Shown here: piece after piece, positions 1 through 8,804 of the stretch
Numbering within the stretch: the stretch's first letter is position 1
Layout of the letters: every line of letters starts with the position of its first letter
From: Bacillota bacterium
Lineage (GTDB): Bacteria > Bacillota > UBA4882 > UBA8346
Direction of reading: 5' to 3'
NCBI GenBank assembly: GCA_023429995.1
Contig: JAEZCE010000025.1
Location: 1 to 64,000, forward strand
DNA length: 64,000 bases
Notes under the pieces: generated by a model
What the model was told of the DNA's origin: nothing
Database searches by the model: none
The model's input: only the letters and a program-made list of their open reading frames with translations
Position numbers and translations under genes: made by a program

Positions 1-124
1 TATTTATCAACGTCGGCTGTTTCCAACCTGCTAGTGTAAATGATGAGAGTGTAGAGCCGTGTGCGTTAATAGTGCAAGCACGGTTCTTTGAGGGGTAAGA
101 GCCGTGAGGCTCTGCCTACTCGAC
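1..124 (+). mobile_element. 3' end of a group II intron (domains V and VI)
   Basis: Bases 54-86 match group II intron domain V: they begin GAGCCGT, end ACGGTTC, fold back as a hairpin and carry the two-base AA bulge at 76-77. A second hairpin follows (AGAGCC, loop GTGA, GGCTCT) and ends GCCTACTCGAC, the usual shape of domain VI with its branch-point A and the intron 3' end near 123-124. The intron reverse transcriptase would lie upstream, outside the window. The sequence after about 124 is then the 3' exon or insertion-site flank. Ribozyme function cannot be judged from this fragment. Confidence 0.8.
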
Positions 125-195
125 CGAAGACCCGCTAAAAACCGGGATGAATGAAGGAGGGACCGGGAACCATGGGTTCCGCGGCGGCTCTTTGG

Positions 196-221
196 TTACT
201 TTCTGGCCGCTCAGAAAGTGA
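196..221. repeat. Inverted repeat hairpin in the intron's downstream flank
   Basis: ACTTTCTG (198-205) pairs perfectly with CAGAAAGT (212-219) across a six-base loop, and two further pairs extend it to 196-221. No T-run follows, so it is not an obvious terminator. The rest of 125-448 shows no gene I can support. Confidence 0.5.
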
Positions 222-448
222 CTCGGCCGGTGAAATCCTTGGGCCATAAGAATCGGCGTTCATTTAAACCATTCATCCACCCTAGAAATAAAGCTTTATT
301 CGCCGCCTCGCCCCTTTTGTCCTGGAGGGTGACGCGTTCCATTCTTGAACGCGAGGAGGCCTAAGAACAGCCTTCCATCAGCCTTAAATTCGGCTATCAT
401 CACACGTATCAATTGAAAGATATTATAGTTAGAAAAAAGGCCTGTCCC

Positions 449-728
449 ATGAAACCCATTCTGGAAGAATTATATCTCGGCCACCTATACCCTTGGAACA
501 AACCGTCCCCCAAAATCCAGAATACCACTCCGTAAACCAGAAAAAATCCGGCCTCATGGAAATATTGGAAACCAGACTGTCGGCTGGAGATTATCAAGCG
601 CTGGAAGATCTTTTGGATTTGGATTGCCAAGCAAGTGTGATGGAGCTTACGCTTCCTTTGAATATGGTTTTAAGCTCGGCGCATTGATCATGCTGGAGGT
701 GCTCGACAATAAGGAAGAGCTCAAATAA
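449..728 (+). pseudogene. Broken DUF6809-like small protein gene
   Basis: Three reading frames spliced together give one short protein. It starts at ATG 449 (MKPILEELYLGHLYP), continues in another frame from about 493 (LEQTVPQNPEYHSVNQKK and onward), and ends in a third frame from 651 to the TAA at 726-728 (ASFEYGFKLGALIMLEVL). The order and motifs, an ILEELYxG start, a DPEY-like segment and a YGFKLGALxMLEV end, match the small DUF6809 family of Firmicutes as I remember it. Frameshifts lie near 491 and near 650. The family's function is unknown. Its position beside a group II intron suggests a repeat-prone, decaying region. Confidence 0.6.
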
Positions 729-1226
729 GGCCCCCATCTCCGGGGATTACCCGAAGAAGCCGCCCTTCCCCCGTACCGTATACTGGAGCATGGGAAGGCA
801 CAAAATAGGCGATCAATTCCCTCGCCCGTGAAACGCTATTCATTACCTACATCGCTGGAAAACAAATACATTATATCAATGAATATCGCGAAACTGAATA
901 TGTTTGTAGGCGATTTCGTCCACCGCGGGGTAAACCCCACGGCTAAGTATCAAAAAGCGTTTTAAAGCCTGGATTTACCGGGCTCCGTGATGCTTCGAAG
1001 CAATATGAGTGGCAAAGATTAGCCGATCCCCGGAGGGGATTTAGAAAGTTTTTAATTGCCTAGCCGTGTGGGCGTGTTCGATGAACACGAATTAACCCGC
1101 GGCGGAGATAGACTTGAATTTCCTGGAAACGTTGTAGGTAATGAATAGCGTGAAACGGGAGAGGGCCGCTTCTCTGAATAAACAGAGGGGTGAGGGCGTA
1201 GGCCGTCAGAAACGGTGAGGGAATTT
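729..1226. other. Non-coding stretch with small hairpins and inverted repeats
   Basis: No coding region is convincing here. Several small hairpins are visible, for example CCGCGGGGT...ACCCCACGG near 923 and GTGTTC...GAACAC near 1076. The 18-base inverted repeat listed separately brackets the middle. The right end (1158-1220) is rich in GAGAGGG/GAGGGGTGAGGG words like those in bacterial intergenic palindromic repeats. Confidence 0.4.
820..1165. repeat. Pair of inverted intergenic repeats
   Basis: Bases 833-850 (ACGCTATTCATTACCTAC) reappear exactly as the reverse complement at 1134-1151. The similarity extends outward, imperfectly, to about 820 (CCCTCGCCCGT) and 1165 (ACGGGAGAGGG). The arms are about 283 bases apart. 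They look like two copies of one intergenic repeat in opposite orientation. Confidence 0.6.
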
Positions 1227-2159
1227 CTAAATCTTCCCGGCATTCTTTTCTTCCAGGACCTTAATACTATGATAGAACAGTTCATTGATGGGAGTCGGGA
1301 TGCCCAGCTCGGCCCCGAGCCGGCATACGATGCCGGAGAACATTTCCACTTCGGTGGTCCGGCCGTTTTCAATATCCTGTAACATGGAAGTTTTATTGGC
1401 ATAGGGGACGCCCTGCAGATGTCGCCGTTGCTGAATCAAATCCTCTTGGGTAAGAGCGATTCCTTTTCGGTTGGCGATGGCGATCACTTCCCGAAAGGCC
1501 ATCTCCCGGATGTGATTGGCGTCCTCGCTGACCTGCCAGGCGCCGAAAGGAATGCCGAGAATTGCCGAAGATTGATTCTCGCTGACATTACAGGCGAATT
1601 TAAGCCACATGCTGCGTATCATGTCGGGTTCCACTTTGTAAGGGATTTCCCCGCGGCTAAAGAGATTCATCACGGCTTCGATTCGCGGCGAAATCGTTTC
1701 ATTCCGGGCCTCGCCCAATACAAACCGGCCGTATTGGGGATCATAATTGCAGCTGCCGTTTTGCATGACCACCGATTTCCGGGTGATGCCGTAAATTACC
1801 CGCTCCCAGCCGTATTCCGCGGCGATCTGCTCTTCCGAATCGATACCGTTCATAAAGGATATTATGAGGGTATCATCGCCGACCTGATTTTTAATATCCT
1901 TGATCGCGGTGGAAAGAGCGCCGTACTTTACGATAACAATAACCAAATCGGCCGGGGTGGTCTTTTCGCCGGGATCAACAATGTTAAAATGATAATTTTC
2001 TCCATTGATGGTGATTCCATCGGTTTCCAAACGTTTTTTGCGGGCGCCGCCGGCAATTACCCGGAAATTTTCGGGGCCGACCGCTTTAAGCAGGCCAGGC
2101 GCCAGAGAACAGCCAATAGCCCCCAGTCCAATCAGGGCGACGGTGTTGAGTTGTTTCAT
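1227..2159 (-). CDS. panE: 2-dehydropantoate 2-reductase (ketopantoate reductase family)
   Basis: The family reduces 2-dehydropantoate to pantoate with NADPH in pantothenate/CoA synthesis, in the cytoplasm. The 310 residues fit the usual length. A Rossmann fold starts at once (VALIGLGAIG, glycines at 11, 13 and 16). The C-terminal helical domain carries the family segment KTSMLQDIENGRTTEVE (about 256-272), whose Glu/Lys surroundings bind substrate. The start at 2159 is backed by an AAAGGGAG ribosome site. It lies downstream of the PKD gene on the same strand with a hairpin between, so co-transcription is uncertain. PanE paralogues acting on other 2-keto acids are common, so the exact substrate is inferred. 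Confidence 0.82.
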   Translation of the reverse strand: MKQLNTVALIGLGAIGCSLAPGLLKAVGPENFRVIAGGARKKRLETDGITINGENYHFNIVDPGEKTTPADLVIVIVKYGALSTAIKDIKNQVGDDTLIISFMNGIDSEEQIAAEYGWERVIYGITRKSVVMQNGSCNYDPQYGRFVLGEARNETISPRIEAVMNLFSRGEIPYKVEPDMIRSMWLKFACNVSENQSSAILGIPFGAWQVSEDANHIREMAFREVIAIANRKGIALTQEDLIQQRRHLQGVPYANKTSMLQDIENGRTTEVEMFSGIVCRLGAELGIPTPINELFYHSIKVLEEKNAGKI

Positions 2160-2217
2160 TGTCCATGGACTCCCTTTGGAAAATTTTTTCGGGATGAGTC
2201 AGGCTTTGAACCGGCGG

Positions 2218-2258
2218 GGTTGCCTCAAAAGAAAATGTCCTTTTCTTTTGAGACAACC
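2218..2258. repeat. Long hairpin between the PKD gene and panE
   Basis: CTCAAAAGAAAA (2225-2235 region) pairs with TTTTCTTTTGAG (2241-2252), flanked by GGTTG and CAACC with one mismatch and a five-base loop. The outer GGTTGTCTCAAAA word resembles the ends of the hairpin elements at 28082 and 62866. No clear T-run follows on the minus strand, so it may act as a processing or weak termination site. Confidence 0.5.
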
Positions 2259-2279
2259 TCACACCCGGACAGGGGGGAA

Positions 2280-4538
2280 TTACTTTCTCGGCCTGCCGCC
2301 CGGGCCGTGGCCCTCGCCTCTGTTTCTATCGTCGTTGATATCTTTACCGCTAAAGGGAACGGTTACGGTGACGGTTACTGTCTTGGAATTGCCTGAAATA
2401 TCCGTGGCCGAATAGGTTACCGTATAAATCCGGTCTTCCCGTTTGGCCCCGTCCGTTTCCGCCCTTAAAAAGAAGCTCCGATCATCGGTTCCGATGGATG
2501 CTCCGCTAATGTCCACCTCGGGATCGAATTTTTGGTTACAGCTAATCGACACCAAGCGAATATCGGGATCGGGATCCTGGTCATCTTTAACCTGGATATC
2601 GGCAGTAATTTGAATCATTTTTTGGTTTCCAGACGCCAGCAGCTTGTTTGGGGAAAGTTTGACCGCCAGTTCCGGCGCTTTGGTATCCCTGACCTTGCTT
2701 GGAGTTGGAGTAGGGCTGGAACCCGGCTGATGATCCCTGTCTCCAAACGGCGGTCCCGGCTTATTACCTGGAGGTGCGGGTGGTTTTTCAGTTGGCCGGC
2801 CCGGCGCTGGTCCGGAAATAACCTCTGGGGATTTGGCTTCTATTCTAATTTGGGCGCTAACGGCGCCATGGTAAATACGATCCCGCGCCGTCACTCTGAC
2901 AGTATACGATCCCGGCCGGGAAAATTTATGGCTCACCGGGGATGAATCAAAGGTCCGGTTGGTTGTGCCGTCGTCAAAGTCCCAGACATATTCAATACGG
3001 GTCGGCCCGCCTTCGATATTCAAAACCGGTCTGAAAGTCACTTGCAGGGGGGCAATGCCGCCCGGTTGGGAGGCGATGACTTTGAGCGATAACTGGGGCG
3101 GCCTGACATCAATCGGCAGGCGTTTGGTTACCACCGTGCCGTGAATCCGGTCGGTGACCTCCAACCGCACATGATAACGGCCCGGATCGATAAAAGTATG
3201 CATGGGGTTGGTTTCCCTGGAGAAGGTACCGTCGTTGAAGTCCCAGTAATAGTCGATATCGGTTGGGCCGCCGTGGATCCGGAGCGAGGATCGGAATCTT
3301 ACCCGCAAAGGAATCGATCCGGACCATTGGGAAGCATCAGCCGCCAGGTCCAGGACCGGCGGTATCGCGGTTACGGTATAAACCCAAGGTTCGGTTTTGA
3401 GATTGGGATGGTTTTTATCAATCAGCGTCAACCGGACGGGATAATCTCCCACTTTCCGGTAAACATGTTCGCCGGAGGGGAGGTTTGAAGTGGCGCCGTC
3501 GCCGAAATTCCATAAATATTGGATGGAGGTCGGTTCCGTACCCAAAATATCAGGAGTGGCTTTGTAGGAGAATGTTATGGGAACCGGTCCCCGTCCCGGA
3601 GTGATGATGGCTGAATTGTTGATGGCAAAGGGAAGGACCCGGATATCCCAGGTTTTTTCGAATACCGGTCCCAGCGAGTTGACAATTTTTAATTTTAACG
3701 GATAAACCCCGGGTTTGGTGTAGGTGTGTTCCGTTTGTTCCGTGGTTTTCGCGCCGGAGCCGTCGCCGAAATCCCATAAATATTTGGAAGTTGACTGGTA
3801 ATGGCTGATTGCGTTGGCGAAGCATTGAACGGTCAAATCCTCATATCCTTCCAGCGGAGAAATGCTGGGATTGGCTTCAATGGGCTCCGGAACCTGCAAA
3901 TCCAATTGAAATAAATCCGCGGTTTGGGGGTTTAAAAGTTGAATGGCGGCATAGCCGGGGGAAAAAGTAGTTTCAACGGTAGTATTGTTTACCCGGTTGC
4001 CGTCCGGTAAGGTCCATATCCAGTTGGCCGCCGGAATACTGGTCACATTCAAGCCGAATTGTCCCGGGCGGCTTCTTTCGATAGCGCGAACCGATACCTG
4101 GCTTCTTTGATATGTACATTGAGCGTCCAGCCTCGAACCATATTTTTTCAGGATGCTGTTATATTTCCCGGCGTAGAGCGTTAAACGGCAAACTTGATCC
4201 GGCTGCAAAGTCAGTTCGCCGGATTCCTTGTGTTCGGGATTGAGTGAAACGACCGTTTCGGCTTGGCCATTGGCGCCGACGACTTCGATCAGAACCGAAG
4301 CTTTGTCGTTGGTGATAAGCCCCCTTTTGTCAAAGGCAACTTCCCAGACAACTTTGGATGCGAATTCTAAAGGTTTATCCGGAAAAGTCAGGATGCGTTT
4401 TTCATTATAATCGTCGACCGAGAGGGAAACTTTTTGAAGTCCATAAAAAGTTTTGGTGAAAGATGAATCTCCTGCGGCGGTTTGCATCGTTAGGCCCACC
4501 AGAAAGAGCAAAAGGCCGGTAATAACGAATTTCTTCAT
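2280..4538 (-). CDS. Secreted multi-PKD-domain protein
   Basis: This 752-residue secreted protein starts at 4538 (MKKFVITGLLLFLVG...), where an AAGGAGAG site and a signal peptide coincide; the open frame runs 25 codons further upstream without support. An unassigned N-terminal half is followed by four PKD repeats, each with a WDFGDG-like core (WDFGDG, WNFGDG, WDFNDG, WDFDDG) and a GxYxVRL strand. A proline-rich linker, an Ig-like domain of about 110 residues and a charged GlyArg-rich tail complete it. PKD domains are extracellular beta-sandwiches used in adhesion, polysaccharide binding or as spacers in large enzymes. No catalytic domain is visible, so a surface or adhesive role is an inference. 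Confidence 0.75.
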   Translation of the reverse strand: MKKFVITGLLLFLVGLTMQTAAGDSSFTKTFYGLQKVSLSVDDYNEKRILTFPDKPLEFASKVVWEVAFDKRGLITNDKASVLIEVVGANGQAETVVSLNPEHKESGELTLQPDQVCRLTLYAGKYNSILKKYGSRLDAQCTYQRSQVSVRAIERSRPGQFGLNVTSIPAANWIWTLPDGNRVNNTTVETTFSPGYAAIQLLNPQTADLFQLDLQVPEPIEANPSISPLEGYEDLTVQCFANAISHYQSTSKYLWDFGDGSGAKTTEQTEHTYTKPGVYPLKLKIVNSLGPVFEKTWDIRVLPFAINNSAIITPGRGPVPITFSYKATPDILGTEPTSIQYLWNFGDGATSNLPSGEHVYRKVGDYPVRLTLIDKNHPNLKTEPWVYTVTAIPPVLDLAADASQWSGSIPLRVRFRSSLRIHGGPTDIDYYWDFNDGTFSRETNPMHTFIDPGRYHVRLEVTDRIHGTVVTKRLPIDVRPPQLSLKVIASQPGGIAPLQVTFRPVLNIEGGPTRIEYVWDFDDGTTNRTFDSSPVSHKFSRPGSYTVRVTARDRIYHGAVSAQIRIEAKSPEVISGPAPGRPTEKPPAPPGNKPGPPFGDRDHQPGSSPTPTPSKVRDTKAPELAVKLSPNKLLASGNQKMIQITADIQVKDDQDPDPDIRLVSISCNQKFDPEVDISGASIGTDDRSFFLRAETDGAKREDRIYTVTYSATDISGNSKTVTVTVTVPFSGKDINDDRNRGEGHGPGGRPRK

Positions 4539-4681
4539 GAAATAGACTCTCCTTATCGAACGTATTGATAAAAGATTGCGTTTTAAAATTTTTTGAAAGC
4601 GGGTTGCAGTCAAAAAAATCCAATTTCATTATAACATTCCTCGATCATAGGCTCAATCATAAAATAAGGGGGATTGAGAGG

Positions 4682-5329
4682 TCAACGGGAAGCGGACGCC
4701 GTAAAATAGACAAATCCTCCCCCTTTGATGGTAGTATGATACCATAATCCAAGGTTGATTTTTTTAATCTGACCTTCATCCAAAATATCGGCCAGGATTT
4801 GCCCGCTGGTTTCTTCATATTCGATAGAAACGACTGTAACCCAATGCCATTGGTCGAGACCCTTTTCGTCGCCGTTGCATAAATTGAGAAATGCGACGGG
4901 GGCATCGTTGGATAAGGCTGTTTTCAGGAATTCCAGGACCTCTGCCAGGCATGGACGATGGATTTTATTTTTGGGTATGTCCAATACATGATGCTGGATC
5001 TCAAACCCCTTGGAATGAGCATAAGAAAGCACCGCCTCGAAAAACATTTTCGTTGTCGATACACCCTTGATGGTGGGGGTAACATATTCCCAGATTTCCT
5101 CCATCAGAGAAAGAAATCTTTTTTTACTGACCTGATTAAGTCCCAGCTCGGCGGTAAACCGTTCGCGGCAAAGATAAAAAATAAGGTGGGATGCCACAGA
5201 TGGGCCGCATCCGGATAGGCGCTGCCAAACCGTGGTATACCAATCCTGGTTGCACCCATGATATATTTCACGGGTTTCTTCATCCAGTATCTTAAACAGA
5301 TCTAGATTCGATATCGATTGAGTTATCAT
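4682..5329 (-). CDS. Predicted papain-like/C39-like cysteine peptidase fold protein
   Basis: I do not recognise a named family for these 215 residues. The layout suggests a papain-like fold: GCGPSVASHL with Cys41 at the start of a helix, WHWVTVVSI with His162 opening a strand, then an acidic ADILDEG strand (about 180-185). This Cys-His-Asp order and spacing is typical of C39-like peptidases and transglutaminase-related proteins. There is no signal peptide, which points to the cytoplasm. It stands alone between the PKD gene and a divergent NUDIX gene. Peptidase activity is inference from motif order only. Confidence 0.45.
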   Translation of the reverse strand: MITQSISNLDLFKILDEETREIYHGCNQDWYTTVWQRLSGCGPSVASHLIFYLCRERFTAELGLNQVSKKRFLSLMEEIWEYVTPTIKGVSTTKMFFEAVLSYAHSKGFEIQHHVLDIPKNKIHRPCLAEVLEFLKTALSNDAPVAFLNLCNGDEKGLDQWHWVTVVSIEYEETSGQILADILDEGQIKKINLGLWYHTTIKGGGFVYFTASASR

Positions 5330-5465
5330 TGTCCGGACCTCGTTTTGTTAGTAAGTTCAATGCGCGTGGTATATATTTATGCGGCATACAGATATATTGT
5401 AAACTTGTATGGGTGGATGTACAAGAAGCAGTAAAAACCTTTTTTAGGGAATATTCCGTTTAAAC

Positions 5466-5494
5466 TTTTCATGGCGCGCAAGATTTTGTATAAT
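5466..5494 (+). promoter_or_regulatory. Candidate promoter of the NUDIX gene
   Basis: A perfect TATAAT (5489-5494) sits 17 bases after a weak TTTTCA -35 (5466-5471). It lies about 92 bases before the ATG at 5587, which has GGAGGT just upstream. Confidence 0.45.
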
Positions 5495-5586
5495 CATTTT
5501 GAACCATCGGAATAAAAAATGATACGACGTCCAAGCCTTGCCCTCGTGAATAAATCACGGATTGGGAGTAAAAAATTGGAGGTACT

Positions 5587-6162
5587 ATGAAATTTCAGCA
5601 AATTTTTTCGACCTATTCTTATCAAGGTAATAGTGGGCTTACAGGGATTAAATACTGTTCCCGTTGCGGAGAACCCTATGACTTTAAGGAAGAATCGGGT
5701 AAAATCCGGCCGGTGTGCTCTCATTGCGGTTTCATTTATTATAAGAATCCCAGCCCGGGGGTATCGGTTTTAATTGTCGAAGACGAGCAGGTTTTACTTT
5801 GTAAGCGGGGACCGGGGAATTTCCAAAGCGGCAAATGGTGTTTGCCTTGCGGGTTTATGGAATTCGATGAGGACTATTTAATTGCGGCCCGTCGCGAGGT
5901 GAAGGAAGAGACCGGACTGGATGTGAAGGTTCAAAACATTATCAATGTATCCTTCAATTTTCTTTCCCGGGAAGTTCATTCACTGGTGATTGTATTGGAA
6001 GGGAAAATAACCGGCGGAGAGTTATGCCCGGGAGATGACATCGAAGCGACCCAATGGGTTCCCCTTGGCGGCCCTATGCCGGAAATGGCTTTCGCGGCGG
6101 ATTTGATGATCATAGAACAATATAAGGAAAAAAAATTGTCGGGGATCCCGGTATCTGAATAA
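5587..6162 (+). CDS. NUDIX hydrolase with N-terminal zinc ribbon
   Basis: NUDIX enzymes cleave nucleoside diphosphates linked to another moiety. Here a zinc ribbon (Cys24-x2-Cys27 and Cys44-x2-Cys47) precedes a complete NUDIX box (Gly89 to Leu111, with the REVKEETG core that holds the metal-binding glutamates). This architecture resembles NudC/ADP-ribose pyrophosphatase-like proteins. NudC's diagnostic SQPWPFPxS segment is not present, so the substrate cannot be named. The ATG at 5587 follows GGAGGT. The alpha/beta hydrolase gene downstream is on the same strand, so the two may form a short operon. Confidence 0.8.
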   Translation: MKFQQIFSTYSYQGNSGLTGIKYCSRCGEPYDFKEESGKIRPVCSHCGFIYYKNPSPGVSVLIVEDEQVLLCKRGPGNFQSGKWCLPCGFMEFDEDYLIAARREVKEETGLDVKVQNIINVSFNFLSREVHSLVIVLEGKITGGELCPGDDIEATQWVPLGGPMPEMAFAADLMIIEQYKEKKLSGIPVSE

Positions 6163-6216
6163 TAAAAAAATGTTTCAATAATGCTCCCGGCAAAGTCAAA
6201 TCAAAAGGCGGGTTAT

Positions 6217-6861
6217 ATGAAAAACAGGCTGACCCATTTTAATCATCATGACCGGTTGTTGATTGTATTGCATGAAATATACGGTATCAACAAGCATATC
6301 GAAGCGGTTTGCGGCTATTATTCCCAACAAGGGTTTGATATCGCATGTCCCGATTTATTGGCCAGGGATATTCCCTTTTCCTACGGCGAGCAAGGGGAAG
6401 CCTATGGGTATTTCATGCGAGAAAAAGGTTTTGCTGCGGCCGGTCTTGAGGTGAAAAATCTAATCCGGGAATTGAAACCCGACTACCGTTTGATTTTTAT
6501 GTTGGGTTTCAGTATCGGGGCCACCATCGCCTGGATTTGCAGTGAAGGAAACCAAGAGTGTGATGGTATGATCGGATATTACGGTTCCAGAATTCGCGAT
6601 TATTTAAACATTACCCCCAATCCGCCGGCGCTTTTAATTTACGGTGATCAGGAAAGTTTCGGATTGGAAAAATTGACGCAAAACCTAAAAACAAAAGAAA
6701 AAGCCACTGTATCCGTACTTCCCGGAAAACATGGCTTTGCTGATCCTTATGCCGAAAATTATTGTGAAGAGTCCGCCCAAACGGCATTGAAAAAAACAGC
6801 CGAATTTCTGAAAATTCATTCCGCTAAGGCTTCATTTGGTAACTTTAACATCCAGGATTAG
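6217..6861 (+). CDS. Dienelactone hydrolase-like alpha/beta hydrolase
   Basis: This is a small single-domain alpha/beta hydrolase of 214 residues, near the length of the dienelactone hydrolase family. It has the early HEIYG segment, a nucleophile elbow GFSIG (Ser99) and a late KHGFADP histidine motif. Typical dienelactone hydrolases have Cys at the elbow; here it is Ser, so lactone hydrolysis should not be assumed. I chose ATG 6217, which follows AAGGCGG; the upstream in-frame ATG at 6181 has no ribosome site. The 3' end overlaps the convergent cyclophilin gene by 30 bases. Confidence 0.65.
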   Translation: MKNRLTHFNHHDRLLIVLHEIYGINKHIEAVCGYYSQQGFDIACPDLLARDIPFSYGEQGEAYGYFMREKGFAAAGLEVKNLIRELKPDYRLIFMLGFSIGATIAWICSEGNQECDGMIGYYGSRIRDYLNITPNPPALLIYGDQESFGLEKLTQNLKTKEKATVSVLPGKHGFADPYAENYCEESAQTALKKTAEFLKIHSAKASFGNFNIQD

Positions 6862-7506
6862 GATGTCTTCTTTGGGCACGTCTTGATAGGGACCCGCTGC
6901 AACGGTTGGAACGGCTGCGATCTTATCCACCACGTCCATTCCTTTGGTGACTTTGCCGAATACACAATAGCCGTAATTTTTGGCAATATTATCCTTGTGG
7001 TCCAGGTAAGGGTTATCCACTAGATTAATATAAAATTGTGAAGTCGCGCTGTTAATATTTTGGGTCCGGGCCATGGCGATGGTTCCCCGTTTGTTTGAAA
7101 GACCGTTCCCCGCTTCGTTGATAATGGGGGGCTGCCCTTTTTTTTGAGCCATTCCTTTGGTGAAGCCGCCGCCTTGGATCATGAACTTGGGGATCACCCG
7201 GTGGAAAAGGGTGTCTTTATAAAAACCGCTCTCGATATATTGCAAGAAGTTTTGAACCGTAACCGGAGCTTTTTCGGCATTAAGTTCCAGTTCAATATCT
7301 CCGAGAGAAGTTTTGAGAGTGGCCCGGAGCGTCTTGGGCAAAGGGGTCGGCGTTGGACTTAGCGTTCCGCTTGGAGCCGGGCTCGGGGTGGTTTGGCTTG
7401 CGCCGTGAACCAAAATGGAAGCGCCGGCCAAAACGGTAACGGCCAAACCAATGATTAGTGGGCTCAACCAGTGTTTTTTGATAATTTTTCCATAGTTTTT
7501 ATTCAT
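6832..7506 (-). CDS. Membrane-anchored cyclophilin-type peptidyl-prolyl isomerase
   Basis: Cyclophilins catalyse cis-trans isomerisation of prolyl bonds. The 224 residues begin with a basic stretch and a hydrophobic anchor (about 14-35), then a Ser/Thr/Pro-rich linker and a cyclophilin domain. That domain has the active-site block FHRVIPKFMIQGGGF, the ARTQNINSATSQFYI segment and a GYCVFGKV strand. The linker and anchor suggest the enzyme works outside the cytoplasmic membrane on secreted proteins. The gene stands alone and overlaps the convergent hydrolase tail. Confidence 0.88.
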   Translation of the reverse strand: MNKNYGKIIKKHWLSPLIIGLAVTVLAGASILVHGASQTTPSPAPSGTLSPTPTPLPKTLRATLKTSLGDIELELNAEKAPVTVQNFLQYIESGFYKDTLFHRVIPKFMIQGGGFTKGMAQKKGQPPIINEAGNGLSNKRGTIAMARTQNINSATSQFYINLVDNPYLDHKDNIAKNYGYCVFGKVTKGMDVVDKIAAVPTVAAGPYQDVPKEDILILDVKVTK

Positions 7507-7635
7507 AATATCCTACCTAACCATAAATGATTGATTTGCAATTAATGTAACATAGCCGGAAGGGGCTGTCAATTGCATATCGCCTAAAACCGCCTCAAAA
7601 AATAGGAGGGAATCAGACTGGAGAAATTAGAAAGT

Positions 7636-8271
7636 ATGAAAGTAAATATTCCGAAATTACCGATTGCGTTCACCCGAATCAAACGGGCGGATCTGATCAT
7701 CGGAGACGAGAGCAAGGTATCAGAATCGGCCTTTGAAAATGATAGCTTTGAAAATCTGTCTATTTATAATATGGTTGTTTGTCAAAGCGTTTTCCGGAAC
7801 GTTGTTTTTCGCGGCAGTTCATTTCCAAAAATTGAGTTTATGGATGTACGATTCGAAAATTGCGATATGTCGAATGCCGATTTTGGAGAGGCCATGGCTC
7901 ATCGGGTTGAATTCATCAGCTGCAAAATGGTGGGCGCCAAATTCACGGATGCCACCTTCCGTAGTGTCAGTTTTTTGGATTGCCAATGTTCGCTTGGAAT
8001 TTTCCGGTTTTTAGATTGTAAACAGTCACAATTTATACGATGCATTTTTCGAAATGCCGATTTTCAAAACTGTAATTTTCGGGAAGTTTTATTTACGGAA
8101 GGGGATTTGACTGAGGTCCAGATATCCGGAACCAAGCTTGCCGGTATCGATTTCAGTAGTTGCCAGATTGAAGGAATGGGGGTGGGAAGCGAAGATTTAT
8201 GCGGTTTGGTTGTTTCCCCATCTCAAGCGGTTCAGCTTTCAAAACGATTAGGGTTAATTATTAAACCATAA
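7636..8271 (+). CDS. Pentapeptide-repeat protein
   Basis: Most of the 211 residues follow the pentapeptide repeat pattern A(D/N)LxF, with phenylalanine or leucine every five residues (for example MSNADFGEAMAHRVEFISCK). This forms a right-handed quadrilateral beta helix. Such proteins range from structural modules to DNA mimics that protect gyrase; nothing here decides between them. The start is unclear: AGGAGGG (7604-7610) is 7 bases before an in-frame CTG at 7618 but 25 bases before the ATG at 7636. I list the ATG; a CTG start would add six residues. Confidence 0.75.
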   Translation: MKVNIPKLPIAFTRIKRADLIIGDESKVSESAFENDSFENLSIYNMVVCQSVFRNVVFRGSSFPKIEFMDVRFENCDMSNADFGEAMAHRVEFISCKMVGAKFTDATFRSVSFLDCQCSLGIFRFLDCKQSQFIRCIFRNADFQNCNFREVLFTEGDLTEVQISGTKLAGIDFSSCQIEGMGVGSEDLCGLVVSPSQAVQLSKRLGLIIKP

Positions 8272-8382
8272 TCTGTAATCAATATTAATGTATTTTTAAA
8301 ATTCACCGATAAATAAAAAAGAGAAACTTAAGCGGAAGAAGTTTCATGGAGGAAAATTACTAAAATCAAAGGAGTGAATCAA

Positions 8383-8703
8383 ATGCACAAACCGGTGGTT
8401 TTAAACGTGGCGGGTGAAATTGGCCAAATTATGGCAAGCGTCTCCCGGGATGGCGAGGAATTAGGGGAATTGATTCAAAAAACATTGAAGGCGGAAAGAC
8501 CGGTTACGCTTGATTTCGCCGACATTGATCAAATCACGGTTTCTTTTTTGAATGCCAGTATCGGAAGATTATATCATCAATTTGACGGTTCCTTTTTGGA
8601 GCGCAATTTGCAATGCATCAATTTAACACCCGCCGGTGAAACTCTTCTCCGGAGTATCCGGGAAATGGCGGGAAGTTTTATAAAAAATCCTCAGACGGTT
8701 TAA
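8383..8703 (+). CDS. STAS-like DUF4325 protein
   Basis: The 106 residues resemble the STAS-like DUF4325 family, with the core VTLDFADIDQITVSFLNASIG where the family has a DFxxVxxITxSFxxE-type motif. The family is thought to be regulatory, related in fold to anti-sigma factor antagonists, and is often next to signalling ATPases or transporters. No such partner is adjacent here. I chose ATG 8383 because AAAGGAG ends about 8 bases before it; the in-frame GTG at 8374 overlaps that site. Confidence 0.6.
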   Translation: MHKPVVLNVAGEIGQIMASVSRDGEELGELIQKTLKAERPVTLDFADIDQITVSFLNASIGRLYHQFDGSFLERNLQCINLTPAGETLLRSIREMAGSFIKNPQTV

Positions 8704-8725
8704 AAATATCATGATAGGCCGGACT

Positions 8726-8758
8726 AAAAAGCGGAGCGAAGATAACTCTGCTTTTTTT
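8726..8758 (+). terminator. Intrinsic terminator after the STAS-like gene
   Basis: AAAAAGCGGAG pairs with CTCTGCTTTTT (one mismatch, nine-base loop) and runs into TTTTTTT. Confidence 0.8.
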
Positions 8759-8804
8759 ATTGGCGATACCGTAAAAAGTAATTGCTCGCGAAGGGTTTCA
8801 AATA

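Noticed and set aside
1419..2396. 325-residue plus-strand frame opposite panE
   Set aside because: It is antisense to a clearly conserved reductase gene and its sequence resembles no protein family.
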